A stretch of DNA of 64,000 nt from Bacilli bacterium (GCA_900752905.1 CAADWX010000001.1:1-64000), one strand, 5' to 3'. Positions 17,647-25,490 are shown, numbered from the stretch's first letter. A program made the numbers and translations. Notes: generated by a model from the letters alone, not told the origin.

Positions 17647-17967
17647 ATGAATGTAATTATAAACAATAAAAAATATGATGTTAAAAATTGTAAAAACTTA
17701 TTTTCAAAATTTAAAGGAATGATGTTTTTAAGAAAAAAAACTAAGACTTGCTACAGATTTAAAAAGTGTAATAGTATTCATACCTTTTTTTGCTTGCAAA
17801 ATTTAGATATCATTATGTGTGATAAAAATAATAATATTCTTTTTAAATATAAAGATTTAAAACCTAATAGAATTATATTACCTAAAAAGAATGTTTATTA
17901 TACATACGAGTTTTCTAGTAATATGATAGATATAAATAATGTATATGAAATAAAGACTATTGATTAA
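17647..17967 (+). CDS. DUF192 family protein
   Basis: 106 aa. The family pattern is visible: LFSKFKGMMFLRK near residues 23-35, then CNSIHTFFCLQNLDIIMCD (the C-SIHTFFM-LDI-F-D signature) and LKPNRIILPKKNVYYTYEF. Function of DUF192 proteins is not established. It has no signal peptide, whereas many family members do. The leader is very short and the upstream AGTGAT is a poor ribosome site. The last codons lie in a 20-bp palindrome shared with cysS, and the two genes overlap tail to tail by 11 nt. Confidence 0.8.
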   Translation: MNVIINNKKYDVKNCKNLFSKFKGMMFLRKKTKTCYRFKKCNSIHTFFCLQNLDIIMCDKNNNILFKYKDLKPNRIILPKKNVYYTYEFSSNMIDINNVYEIKTID

Positions 17968-17985
17968 TAGTCTTTATTTCATATA
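17942..17985. terminator. Perfect 20-bp bidirectional terminator inside two gene ends
   Basis: Bases 17942-17961 are perfectly complementary to 17966-17985, with a 4-base loop. It contains the stop codons and last codons of both DUF192 and cysS. No long T-tract follows on either side, so the long stem itself must do the work, or it acts as an mRNA end stabiliser. Confidence 0.75.
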
Positions 17986-19381
17986 TTGTACCTTCTCTTG
18001 TATCTTTTATATAAATACCTTTACTTGCTAATTCTTTTCGTATATTATCCGCTAATTCATAATTTTTATCTTCTTTTGCTTGTTTTCTTAAATTAATTTT
18101 ATTTTCTATATATTTTTTTAATTCTATATCAATGCTATCCTCTTTATTATCTTTATCATTTAATAAATCTAAAGATAATACTTTGTCAAAATCTCCTATT
18201 AAATATATTTTTGAATTATTAGATAAATCTTCATCCTTAATTACATCATATAATACTGTAATAGCAGATGAAGTATTTAAATCATTTTCAAGTGCTTTTG
18301 TAAAATTATTTTGATAATATATTATTTTATCACCATTTAATTCACCTGATAAATTTTCCTTTATTGTTTTAATCTTATTTAATAGTTTATTGTATGTATT
18401 AGAAATTTGATCTAAAGCATCATACGAAAATAATAACTGTTTTCTATAATGTGATTGTAGACAAAATAGCCTATAAACAATTGGATTATAACCTTTTTCT
18501 TCAAGTAATGAAATTGTCAAAAAATTTTCTTTAGATTTGCTCATTTTACCAGTTTGATCATTTAAATGTTCACTATGAAACCAATAATTACACCATTTAT
18601 GTCCCAAATAGCTTTCAGATTGAGCTATTTCATTAGTATGATGTGGAAATATATTATCAACACCACCACAATGAATATCCAAATATTCGCCTAAATATTT
18701 TAATGAAATGCAAGAACACTCTATGTGCCATCCAGGATAACCAATTCCCCAAGGACTATCCCATTTTAGTTGTTGATCTTCAAATTTAGACTTAGTAAAC
18801 CAAAGAACAAAATCATTTTTATTTTTTTTATTCGAATCAATTTCAACATCATTTCTTACAGCTTCAATCAAAGAATCTTCTGAATGATTAGTAAGAACAT
18901 AATACTCTTTTAACTTGGAAGTATCAAAATATATATTTCCCCCTGCTTTATATGCATAATCATCATTTAATAATTTTTCAATCATATTGATGTATTCATC
19001 AATACATGAAGTTGCAGGTACTATAATATCTGGTTTTTTTACATTTAGTTTTTTCAAATCATTAAAAAAACATTGTGTATAATATTTGGCTATTTCTAAA
19101 ACCGTTTTGTGTTCTCTTTTAGCGCCTTTTACCATTTTATCTTCACCTGTATCAGCATCACTAGATAAATGTCCAACATCAGTTATGTTCATACATCTTT
19201 GAACATTATAACCAATATAATTTAAACTTTTTTCCAAAATATCTTCCATTATATATGTTCTAAGATTACCTATATGTGCATAATGATATACTGTAGGACC
19301 ACAAGTATACATTTTTACATGTTTTCCATCTCTAGGAATAAATTCCTCTATTTTTCTCGATAATGTGTTGTACAATTTCAT
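17957..19381 (-). CDS. cysS: Cysteinyl-tRNA synthetase
   Basis: 474 aa, normal length. Class I marks: CGPTVYHYAHIGNLRT (HIGH-type HIGN), zinc ligands in HIECSCIS and the HHTNEIAQSE region, and the KMSKS loop in GKMSKSKENFLT. It charges tRNA-Cys in the cytoplasm. It is followed tail to tail by the DUF192 gene and preceded by tRNA genes on the other strand. Confidence 0.97.
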   Translation of the reverse strand: MKLYNTLSRKIEEFIPRDGKHVKMYTCGPTVYHYAHIGNLRTYIMEDILEKSLNYIGYNVQRCMNITDVGHLSSDADTGEDKMVKGAKREHKTVLEIAKYYTQCFFNDLKKLNVKKPDIIVPATSCIDEYINMIEKLLNDDYAYKAGGNIYFDTSKLKEYYVLTNHSEDSLIEAVRNDVEIDSNKKNKNDFVLWFTKSKFEDQQLKWDSPWGIGYPGWHIECSCISLKYLGEYLDIHCGGVDNIFPHHTNEIAQSESYLGHKWCNYWFHSEHLNDQTGKMSKSKENFLTISLLEEKGYNPIVYRLFCLQSHYRKQLLFSYDALDQISNTYNKLLNKIKTIKENLSGELNGDKIIYYQNNFTKALENDLNTSSAITVLYDVIKDEDLSNNSKIYLIGDFDKVLSLDLLNDKDNKEDSIDIELKKYIENKINLRKQAKEDKNYELADNIRKELASKGIYIKDTREGTIYEIKTINQ

Positions 19382-19515
19382 AAACCTTCACCTTCTAGTA
19401 AATTATAACATATTATATAGATATTTAATAGTATAAAATTATTTAAAAAAAATACTTATTAAATATAAAATGTATATATTTTTTATAAATTTCTTTAAAA
19501 ATTATTGCATAATTT

Positions 19516-19539
19516 GCCCGGTTATGCTATTATTAAAGA
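19516..19539 (+). repeat. Anti-tRNA fragment upstream of the tRNA pair
   Basis: GCCCGGTTATG (19516-19526) is the exact reverse complement of CATAACCGGGC (19591-19601) in the CAT-anticodon tRNA. TTAAAGAG (19532-19539) is repeated in inverse form downstream of the tRNAs at 19793-19800. Confidence 0.6.
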
Positions 19540-19556
19540 GTGCTAAATGCATATAT

Positions 19557-19633
19557 GGACCCTTAGCTCAGTTGGTTAGAGCATCCGGCTCATAACCGGG
19601 CGGTCATAGGTTCGAGTCCTATAGGGTCCACCA
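19557..19633 (+). tRNA. tRNA with CAT anticodon (elongator Met or Ile2)
   Basis: 77 nt with encoded CCA. The acceptor GGACCCT pairs with AGGGTCC, the D-arm has AGCTCAGTTGGTTAGAGC, the anticodon loop is CTCATAA and the T-arm has GGTTCGAGTCC. The anticodon stem lacks the three G-C pairs of initiator tRNA. CAT in this loop context could be elongator tRNA-Met or lysidine-modified tRNA-Ile2; I cannot tell which. Confidence 0.95.
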
Positions 19634-19639
19634 TCTTGT

Positions 19640-19724
19640 GCAGGTGTGGCGAAATTGGCAGACGCGCTAGACTTAGGATCTAGTGTCTTACGACATGGGG
19701 GTTCAAGTCCCTTCACCTGCACCA
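19640..19724 (+). tRNA. tRNA-Leu(TAG)
   Basis: 85 nt with encoded CCA. Acceptor GCAGGTG pairs with CACCTGC; anticodon loop CTTAGGA gives TAG; a long variable arm (TGTCTTACGACA) marks a class II tRNA. It is 6 nt downstream of the CAT tRNA and co-transcribed with it. Confidence 0.95.
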
Positions 19725-19735
19725 CTTTGTTTACC

Positions 19736-19759
19736 ACTAGTCTTATGACTAGTTTTTTT
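19736..19759 (+). terminator. Terminator of the tRNA pair
   Basis: Stem ACTAGTC (19736-19742) with GACTAGT (19747-19753), loop TTAT, then seven T. Confidence 0.9.
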
Positions 19760-19763
19760 GTGC

Positions 19764-19800
19764 CCTATGACCGCCATAGAATGAAAGGATGCTCTTTAAA
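19764..19800 (-). repeat. Inverted tRNA-like fragment downstream of the tRNA pair
   Basis: Read on the minus strand the segment contains GAGCATCC, an 11-nt gap and GGCGGTCATAGG. Both blocks occur in the same order and nearly the same spacing (12 nt) in the CAT tRNA. It looks like a degenerate inverted piece of that tRNA, or a sequence antisense to it. Confidence 0.55.
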
Positions 19801-20081
19801 CTAATCTTAATTATAATATTTTGTAATATAAATATTCAAAATCAAAATATTTTATAATAATTAATACATTTTTATAAAGCAATAAAAGGCAACATAATTA
19901 ACACATATCTAATTTTAATTATTTTATGTCCAATATAATAATAATTCACAAATAAATAAAAAAAACTAATTATATACAAAAAAATTACTTTTTATAATTA
20001 TAAAGTTCAAAATCAAATTTATTAATGTTAAAAAAATATATTTCATATTTATTAAATATTCGAAATAACAAAAACAGTCAT
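19801..20081. other. AT-rich gap without a recognisable gene
   Basis: About 280 bases of A/T-rich sequence between the tRNA-like fragment and the nuclease promoter. I see no open frame with a ribosome site, no hairpin with a T-tract and no clear repeat. Confidence 0.6.
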
Positions 20082-20110
20082 TTGATTTAGTTATGTTAAT
20101 ACTCTAAAAT
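20082..20110 (+). promoter_or_regulatory. Promoter of the MvaI/BcnI-like nuclease gene
   Basis: TTGATT (20082-20087), 17 nt, TAAAAT (20105-20110). Confidence 0.6.
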
Positions 20111-20129
20111 TTAATTTGAGGTGATTATT

Positions 20130-20885
20130 ATGGATGAAAATATGAAAAGTTTAATAAATGAATTTTGTAAAATAAATAATAAAGGTTGGATAAAAAGTAA
20201 ATATAAAAGTTATGGTAATGTTGGATTAACATTTGAAAATGAAATTAATAAAAAAATTGATTCAATGTTTTTTCCTGATTACAAAGATATAGAAATAAAA
20301 TGTTCGACACGATTTAGCCGATATCCTTTACATTTATTTAATACTGCTTTTGATGGCCCGACATTTCCTGAAATTAATAGAATAATTGAAAAATATGGAT
20401 ATCCAGATAAAGATATAAGTGATAAAAATATTTTTATTGCAACACTTAATTGTAAGAATCCATGTTGCGTAAATAATAATTTTAAATTTAAATTTGAAAT
20501 TGATAAAAAAAGTGAAATATTAATATTATGTGTTTACAATAAAAATAATGAACTAATTGAAAGAGAATCCTTTGTTTACTTAGACAAATTAAAAGATCAT
20601 TTATGCCTAAAATTAAATAAACTAGCTTTAATAAGGGCTAGTAAAAAAATTATTGATGATGTTATTTATTATAGGTATTATTCACTAGAATTATATAAAC
20701 TAAAATCATTTGAAACTTTTTTAAATTTATTAGAAAGAGGAATTATAGAAATAAGTATTGTTGCTAGACTTATTAAAAGTGGTGATAAGATTGGAACATA
20801 TAGTAACAAAAGTTTAGAATTTACTATTAAAAAAAATTTCATTTCCCTATTATTTGATAAAATTCACTATTTAGAAGCTGGATAG
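20130..20885 (+). CDS. MvaI/BcnI-type restriction endonuclease-like protein, orphan
   Basis: 251 aa from ATG 20130; an upstream GTG belongs to the GAGGTGA ribosome site. The order GWIKSKYKSYGNVGLTFE, then FPDYKDIEIKCSTRFSR fits the MvaI/BcnI PD-(D/E)XK family: a Glu in the GLTFE helix, Asp of PDY, and EIK as the (D/E)XK pair. Later LFNTAFDGPTFPEINR matches that family's core. No methyltransferase gene is next to it, so it is either an orphan nuclease, a repair-type nuclease or a selfish remnant. It stands alone between tRNA genes with its own promoter. Specificity cannot be read. Confidence 0.65.
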   Translation: MDENMKSLINEFCKINNKGWIKSKYKSYGNVGLTFENEINKKIDSMFFPDYKDIEIKCSTRFSRYPLHLFNTAFDGPTFPEINRIIEKYGYPDKDISDKNIFIATLNCKNPCCVNNNFKFKFEIDKKSEILILCVYNKNNELIERESFVYLDKLKDHLCLKLNKLALIRASKKIIDDVIYYRYYSLELYKLKSFETFLNLLERGIIEISIVARLIKSGDKIGTYSNKSLEFTIKKNFISLLFDKIHYLEAG

Positions 20886-20902
20886 AAATTGCACTTCTTT
20901 AT

Positions 20903-20933
20903 GGTCGTGTTGTTCGAATCCTAATCAAGAGCA
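20903..20933 (+). repeat. Relic of a tRNA 3' half
   Basis: GGTC, then GTTCGAATCCTA follow the order of the variable loop and T-arm of the CAT tRNA (GGTC, GTTCGAGTCCTA), but the acceptor does not match and no 5' half is present. It sits just after the nuclease gene stop. Confidence 0.5.
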
Positions 20934-20937
20934 ATAA

Positions 20938-20965
20938 ACAAAAAAACCGTTGAATTTCAACGGTT
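20938..20965 (-). terminator. Terminator of tRNA-Arg
   Basis: Stem AACCGTTGA (20945-20953) with TCAACGGTT (20957-20965), followed on the minus strand by seven T. It may also stop the nuclease transcript weakly. Confidence 0.85.
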
Positions 20966-20975
20966 ATTTTCATTA

Positions 20976-21052
<77 letters not shown>

Positions 21053-21098
21053 ATTCCTGTTCTAACTGAACAAGACAATTATACAATAAAAATTTCTT

Positions 21099-22055
21099 TT
21101 ATTCAATAGTTTTTATAACACTTTTATAAATTTCTTTTCCATTATAATTAAATATAACTTCATCAACATCATAATTATCACCAATTGATAAACTTATTGT
21201 GTTAATAACCTCTTCTAGTATATTATACGTATCAATATTATCAAAAATATTTTCATTAAATGTTAAATATATACTGCTATTATCATTTTTCTTATTTAAT
21301 ATTTTAGTATTATTATTTAGATAGCTTATTAAATTGTTATGATATAATGAACCCTTAGATAATTCTTGAACAATTACATCTATTTTATCACTACCACCAT
21401 CAATATACTTAGTAACTGGTACATAATAAATATTATCATTATATTTACTTAAATAATATATTGTTATTTTATCAATATTTTTGTAAGTTGTAATATCATA
21501 TTCTTTATTAATTCCATAGCCTCTATCTAATGATGTTGGAAGAATTTTCCCAGATGGCAGCTTTGTTAGTACATCACCATTTACATATATTATAACATTT
21601 TTTACATTTTCTATGGATGTTAATGTATACACAATTGATTCTATTACTTTGCTTTCGTTAAATTCTTCTATATTTAAAAATTCAATCGAAAAATTTACCT
21701 TAATTGTACCTTCGACATATTCAACGCTCAATATTTTTGTATCACTTGGAATTACTGGTTTGAAACCACTTGGAATTTTGCTTTCTTCTTTTCCTGAAAT
21801 TATTAGAAGCTCTAATAATTCCTTTGCTTTTTGATCTATTTTCTCATTATGTTCAAGGGCGACAGTTGTTCTTGAAACGTAATCATATTGATCAATTAAA
21901 TAAATGACATTACTTTCTAAAGTATAATCAACATATTCCAATTTTTTTTCAACTTCTAATACATTAGTTTTAGGCATTAAAGTAAGTAAAAATAAAGTAA
22001 ATAACGTAGCCGATGTAATTATAATTCTATTTAGTATCCTCTTTTTTAACACCAT
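21099..22055 (-). CDS. gerM: GerM domain protein
   Basis: 318 aa. An N-terminal membrane helix (about residues 9-27) is followed by two GerM-type repeats, about 80-175 and 195-310; the first contains LSVEYVEGTIKVNFSIEFLN and an ESIVYTLTSIENVK helix. GerM is a lipoprotein/membrane protein of the sporulation and germination pathway in Bacillus; no lipobox is visible here. The start is ATG 22055 or GTG 22052 next to AGAGGTGA. It lies downstream of gerE and spoIIIAH-like genes on the same strand. Confidence 0.8.
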   Translation of the reverse strand: MVLKKRILNRIIITSATLFTLFLLTLMPKTNVLEVEKKLEYVDYTLESNVIYLIDQYDYVSRTTVALEHNEKIDQKAKELLELLIISGKEESKIPSGFKPVIPSDTKILSVEYVEGTIKVNFSIEFLNIEEFNESKVIESIVYTLTSIENVKNVIIYVNGDVLTKLPSGKILPTSLDRGYGINKEYDITTYKNIDKITIYYLSKYNDNIYYVPVTKYIDGGSDKIDVIVQELSKGSLYHNNLISYLNNNTKILNKKNDNSSIYLTFNENIFDNIDTYNILEEVINTISLSIGDNYDVDEVIFNYNGKEIYKSVIKTIE

Positions 22056-22078
22056 TTCACCTCTTTAATTAATAGTAT

Positions 22079-22101
22079 GAAAAAAAACCGCTTTAATGCG
22101 A
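22079..22101 (-). terminator. Weak terminator after gerE
   Basis: A 5-bp stem (ACCGC 22086-22090 with GCGAT 22097-22101, one wobble) followed by eight T on the minus strand, between gerE and gerM. Confidence 0.6.
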
Positions 22102-22103
22102 TT

Positions 22104-22310
22104 TTATAGTGTAATTTCACCAAGTTTAAGTAATTCTACAACAGCACTTGCTCTGCCTTTGACTCCAAGCTTTTGCATAGCATTTGATATATGATTTCTA
22201 ACTGTTTTTTCACTAATTTTTAATTTTTCAGAAATTTGAACAGTTGTATTATTTTGTATTAACAATTCAAAGACTTCTTTTTCTCTTTTTGTTAATATGC
22301 TTTTTTTCAT
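22104..22310 (-). CDS. gerE: GerE-like LuxR-type regulator
   Basis: 68 aa consisting only of a LuxR/GerE helix-turn-helix: LTKREKEVFELLIQNN, then EKLKISEKTVRNHISNAMQKLGV with the KTVRNH recognition helix. B. subtilis GerE is a stand-alone domain of similar length that controls late mother-cell genes with sigma-K. The neighbours gerM and spoIIIAH-like support this identity. GAGAGGGAG precedes the ATG. Confidence 0.8.
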   Translation of the reverse strand: MKKSILTKREKEVFELLIQNNTTVQISEKLKISEKTVRNHISNAMQKLGVKGRASAVVELLKLGEITL

Positions 22311-22395
22311 AAACTCCCTCTCTTTCTAAGATGATGGATTATATTTTTATTCATATTATTGTATGTATTTAAATATACAATGTGTATGTTTTTTT

Positions 22396-22427
22396 ACTAA
22401 AAAAAAGTTCATATATTTATGAACTTT
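22396..22427 (-). terminator. Terminator after the spoIIIAH-like gene
   Basis: Stem AAAGTTCATA (22404-22413) with TATGAACTTT (22418-22427), followed on the minus strand by a T-run; it overlaps the stop codon. Confidence 0.85.
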
Positions 22428-22932
22428 AAGCACTAAACTGTACAGTTACATACATTTTTGTTTCAAATTTTTCTTGAATTGTATTCATTATATTGTTAGC
22501 TAGTGTTGTATCATGTTCACTACCAGATATAACAACTTTAACTTGATTATTTTTTATTTTTATAAAAGATTTTAATTTATATGAAGATTCTATCAAATTT
22601 TCCAACTCTTCTTCTTTATTCTTATTTGTATTTAAATCTTTCATTTTATCAAATGCATCATTTTTTTCTTCAACACTTGACTTATTGTCCATTAATACTA
22701 ATTTTAATGTATCTAATTCTTTTAAATATTCTTCATCATCAGCAACTTTTAAAGCTGTTATTACTTCATTTTCTTCTATAGAAACTTTTGTATCCTCTTC
22801 ACTAGTATCTTTAGTTACAAAATTAGAATTATTTGTTATCAATAATTCTGTTGGCATTGTAACATAATACACACTCAATACTAAAATTAAACTAAATAAT
22901 GTCAAAAACCATAAATTCTTTTTATTTATCAT
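22426..22932 (-). CDS. SpoIIIAH-like stage III sporulation protein
   Basis: 168 aa. The N-terminus KKNLWFLTLFSLILVLSVYY with TMP after it is the hallmark of SpoIIIAH, a single membrane helix. A coiled, acidic middle and a compact C-terminal domain (about 95-165, YscJ/FliF-like in the family) follow. SpoIIIAH sits in the mother-cell membrane and zips to SpoIIQ in the forespore. Here it is not within a spoIIIA operon inside this window. AGGGGAGG precedes the ATG. Confidence 0.75.
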   Translation of the reverse strand: MINKKNLWFLTLFSLILVLSVYYVTMPTELLITNNSNFVTKDTSEEDTKVSIEENEVITALKVADDEEYLKELDTLKLVLMDNKSSVEEKNDAFDKMKDLNTNKNKEEELENLIESSYKLKSFIKIKNNQVKVVISGSEHDTTLANNIMNTIQEKFETKMYVTVQFSA

Positions 22933-22991
22933 TTGTATCCTCCCCTAGTGCATATCTAATTAAAACTATGATAAAAAGGATTAAATATTAC

Positions 22992-23018
22992 AAAAAAAAG
23001 GATTTTTCTCCTTTTTTT
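22992..23018 (-). terminator. Terminator after thrS
   Basis: Stem AAAAAAGGA (22994-23002) with TCCTTTTTT (23009-23017), overlapping the thrS end and followed by T residues on the minus strand. Confidence 0.75.
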
Positions 23019-24774
23019 ATAATTCTTTATTTTTTATTGCTTTTTTTAGTAATATTATAAGTTCATCAATAGATATAGTTACTGTTTCTGTGGTACCAAA
23101 TTTTCTATAACTTATTAAATTATTATCAACTTCATTTTGGCCAATTATTAATGTAAATGGAATTTTATGAGTTTGACTTTCACGTATTTTATATGATAAT
23201 TTTTCATCTCTGTTGTCAAGTTCAACCCTTATATTTTCATCCAATAATTTTTCATGTAACTTGTTACAATATTCTAGATGATATTCATTATTAACAGGAA
23301 TTATATTAACTTGTACTGGTGATAACCAAAGTGGAAGATTCCCTTTTGTTTCCTCTAAAATATAAGCCATAAACCTATCAATTGAACCTAATATTGCTCT
23401 ATGTAATACAACAGGTGTTTTCTTTGACCCATCCTTATCAACATATTTTAAATCGAATTTAGCAGGTAAACAAAAATCTAATTGACAAGTAGATAATGTA
23501 TATTCATTACCAACAGCAGGTCTAACATTAACATCTAACTTTGGGCCATAAAAAGCTGCCTCTCCTATTTCTTCAGTATAATTAATACCAAGTTCATTTA
23601 GAACCTCTCTAAGTCCATTTTCTGCTTTTTCCCACATTTCATCATCTTGATGATACTTTTCTTTATCCTCTGAATCACGAAGAGATAAAACAAATCTATA
23701 GTCTTTAATTCCAAAGTCTTTATATGTATCTAGTATTAAATCAACAACTTTTTTAAATTCATCCTTTATTTGTTCAGGTGTTACAAATAAATGTGCATCA
23801 TTTTGGCAAAAATGTCTTCCTCTTTCTATTCCTTTTAATGAACCACTTGATTCATATCTAAAATCATGAGCAATTTCACCAATTCTTATAGGTAAATCCC
23901 TATATGAATGTAATTTATTAGCATATATCATCATGTGATGAGGACAATTCATTGGTCTTAACACAAAACTTTCTCCATCGACCTCCATTGCAGGAAACAT
24001 GTTTTCTTTATAATGTTCCCAATGTCCACTTGTTTTATATAATTCTACATTTCCAACACATGGTGTCATAACATGTTGATATCCAAGCCTTTTTTCTTTG
24101 TTTTTTATATAATTTTCTAATTCTTGCCATATTATATATCCATTTGGTAAAAACATAGGTAATCCCCTACCAACTAAATCATCAGTCATAAATAAATCTA
24201 GATCTTTACCTATTTTTCTATGATCACGTAGCTTTGCTTCTTCAAGATAAGATAAATAGTTCATCAAATCTTCTTCTTTTTCAAAACAAACGCCATAAAT
24301 TCTTTGAAGCATTTTGTTTTTTGAATCACCTTTCCAATATGCTCCACTTACTTTTACAAGTTTAAAATACTTCATATCTTTCGTAGAATTCATATGCGGT
24401 CCTCTGCATAAATCAATAAAATCACCTTGTTGGTATGCAGAAATTACTGTATCGTTTTCATTCATTCTTCTAATTAAATCTATTTTATATGGATCATCTT
24501 TAAACATTTCTAATGCATTTTGTTTAGTAAGCTCTATTCTTTTAATTAACTTATTGTCCTTACTGATTTTTTTCATTTCTTTCTCTATTTTAGGTAAATC
24601 ATCTTCTTTTATTACATCATCACCTAAATCAATATCATAATAAAATCCTTCTTCCACAACAGGGCCTACCCAAAACTTTGCATTTGGATATAAATGTTTT
24701 ATAGCATGTGCAAGTAAATGCGCACAACTATGATTTAATTTATTTAAATCTTCATTTTCTTTAAAATTAATCAT
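23017..24774 (-). CDS. thrS: Threonyl-tRNA synthetase lacking the TGS domain
   Basis: 585 aa, against about 640 for full-length bacterial ThrRS. It starts directly in the N2 editing domain: LNHSCAHLLAHAIKHLYP contains the HxxxH zinc/editing motif. The class II catalytic core has RPMNCPHHMMIY (zinc Cys and His), RIGEIAHDFRYE (motif 2) and VVLHRAILGSIDRF (motif 3), then an anticodon-binding domain. The N1 (TGS) domain is missing, as I recall for mollicute enzymes. GAGGAG precedes the ATG. Controlled by the threonine T-box upstream of the 155-codon gene. Confidence 0.95.
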   Translation of the reverse strand: MINFKENEDLNKLNHSCAHLLAHAIKHLYPNAKFWVGPVVEEGFYYDIDLGDDVIKEDDLPKIEKEMKKISKDNKLIKRIELTKQNALEMFKDDPYKIDLIRRMNENDTVISAYQQGDFIDLCRGPHMNSTKDMKYFKLVKVSGAYWKGDSKNKMLQRIYGVCFEKEEDLMNYLSYLEEAKLRDHRKIGKDLDLFMTDDLVGRGLPMFLPNGYIIWQELENYIKNKEKRLGYQHVMTPCVGNVELYKTSGHWEHYKENMFPAMEVDGESFVLRPMNCPHHMMIYANKLHSYRDLPIRIGEIAHDFRYESSGSLKGIERGRHFCQNDAHLFVTPEQIKDEFKKVVDLILDTYKDFGIKDYRFVLSLRDSEDKEKYHQDDEMWEKAENGLREVLNELGINYTEEIGEAAFYGPKLDVNVRPAVGNEYTLSTCQLDFCLPAKFDLKYVDKDGSKKTPVVLHRAILGSIDRFMAYILEETKGNLPLWLSPVQVNIIPVNNEYHLEYCNKLHEKLLDENIRVELDNRDEKLSYKIRESQTHKIPFTLIIGQNEVDNNLISYRKFGTTETVTISIDELIILLKKAIKNKEL

Positions 24775-24791
24775 ATTATTCTCCTCTTTAC

Positions 24792-25238
24792 TTATCTTAT
24801 TCCTCTTCTTATTAAAGTCTTAACTCTATTTAATTTTTGTGTAATACAAGGTTCTGCCTCGAAAAAATCATTCGATAATACTTCCCCATTTGGAAGTTCT
24901 CTATAACCTTGTTCTTCCAGATATCTTTTTCTTACTAAGTCTCTCTTTAATTTTTCCTCATTTTGTTTAATTTGATTGCATAACATAGAAAGATTTATTG
25001 GCCTTTCATACGGAATAATTTTGCCTACATCATCTCTTACTAAAATATATGTACCATTTAATATATCTTCTTTTTTTATTTTTTTAAAATTAACATGTGT
25101 TAAGTGTGTTTTCCCTTTCATAATTAAATAATTTGAAAACTCTTCATGTGTTAACTTCAATTTTCCATCATACTTAAGATTTAAAAAATTCCACATAAAC
25201 TCTCTTATTTCCAAAATGTTTTTTCTACTTACGTTCAT
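24792..25238 (-). CDS. Unknown protein in the Thr T-box operon
   Basis: 148 aa from ATG 25238, which has GGAGGAG 5 nt upstream; a TTG start seven codons earlier would overlap that site. It is not recognised. It is basic and helix-rich with no signal peptide or membrane segment; the middle (NLSMLCNQIKQNEEKLKRDLV) looks coiled-coil, and the end is LIRRGIR. It is the first gene after the T-box leader and 17 nt upstream of thrS, so it is expressed when threonyl-tRNA is scarce. A role linked to tRNA or threonine supply is inference only. Confidence 0.7.
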   Translation of the reverse strand: MNVSRKNILEIREFMWNFLNLKYDGKLKLTHEEFSNYLIMKGKTHLTHVNFKKIKKEDILNGTYILVRDDVGKIIPYERPINLSMLCNQIKQNEEKLKRDLVRKRYLEEQGYRELPNGEVLSNDFFEAEPCITQKLNRVKTLIRRGIR

Positions 25239-25254
25239 ACATACTCCTCCAAAA

Positions 25255-25450
25255 CGCAAAAAAGAATAGTACTAAGGAGTGCAGAAAGCACGGTACCATC
25301 CTTTTTTTTACTTTTATATTTTTAACGGAATAACCCGGAAACTCTTTTGAGTTCAGTTCATTGGTAGTAATTATTAAATTTTACTTTTAGGCTTTCACCA
25401 TTCCTAAATCGCTAAAATTAGTTTTATTCAATAATCATGTCCAAATCAAA
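25255..25450 (-). promoter_or_regulatory. Threonine T-box riboswitch leader
   Basis: On the minus strand a stem I region holds GGTGAAAGCC and ends in a segment with ACTACCAATGAACTG, where ACC is a Thr codon in specifier position. The T-box itself reads AAGGATGGTACCGTG, and a terminator helix (AAGGA..TCCTT with GTGC..GCAC) and T-run follow. Uncharged tRNA-Thr would stabilise the antiterminator and allow expression of the downstream gene and thrS. Confidence 0.88.
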
Positions 25451-25462
25451 ACTATTACTTAA

Positions 25463-25490
25463 ATTTTACCACTAATTTTTAATTTGTCAA
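25463..25490 (-). promoter_or_regulatory. Promoter of the T-box leader
   Basis: TTGACA (25490-25485), 16 nt, TAAAAT (25468-25463) on the minus strand, starting at the very base after the upstream gene's stop. Confidence 0.7.

Noticed and set aside
20130..20885. Complete restriction-modification system
   Set aside because: No methyltransferase or specificity gene occurs on either side; only the nuclease-like gene is present.
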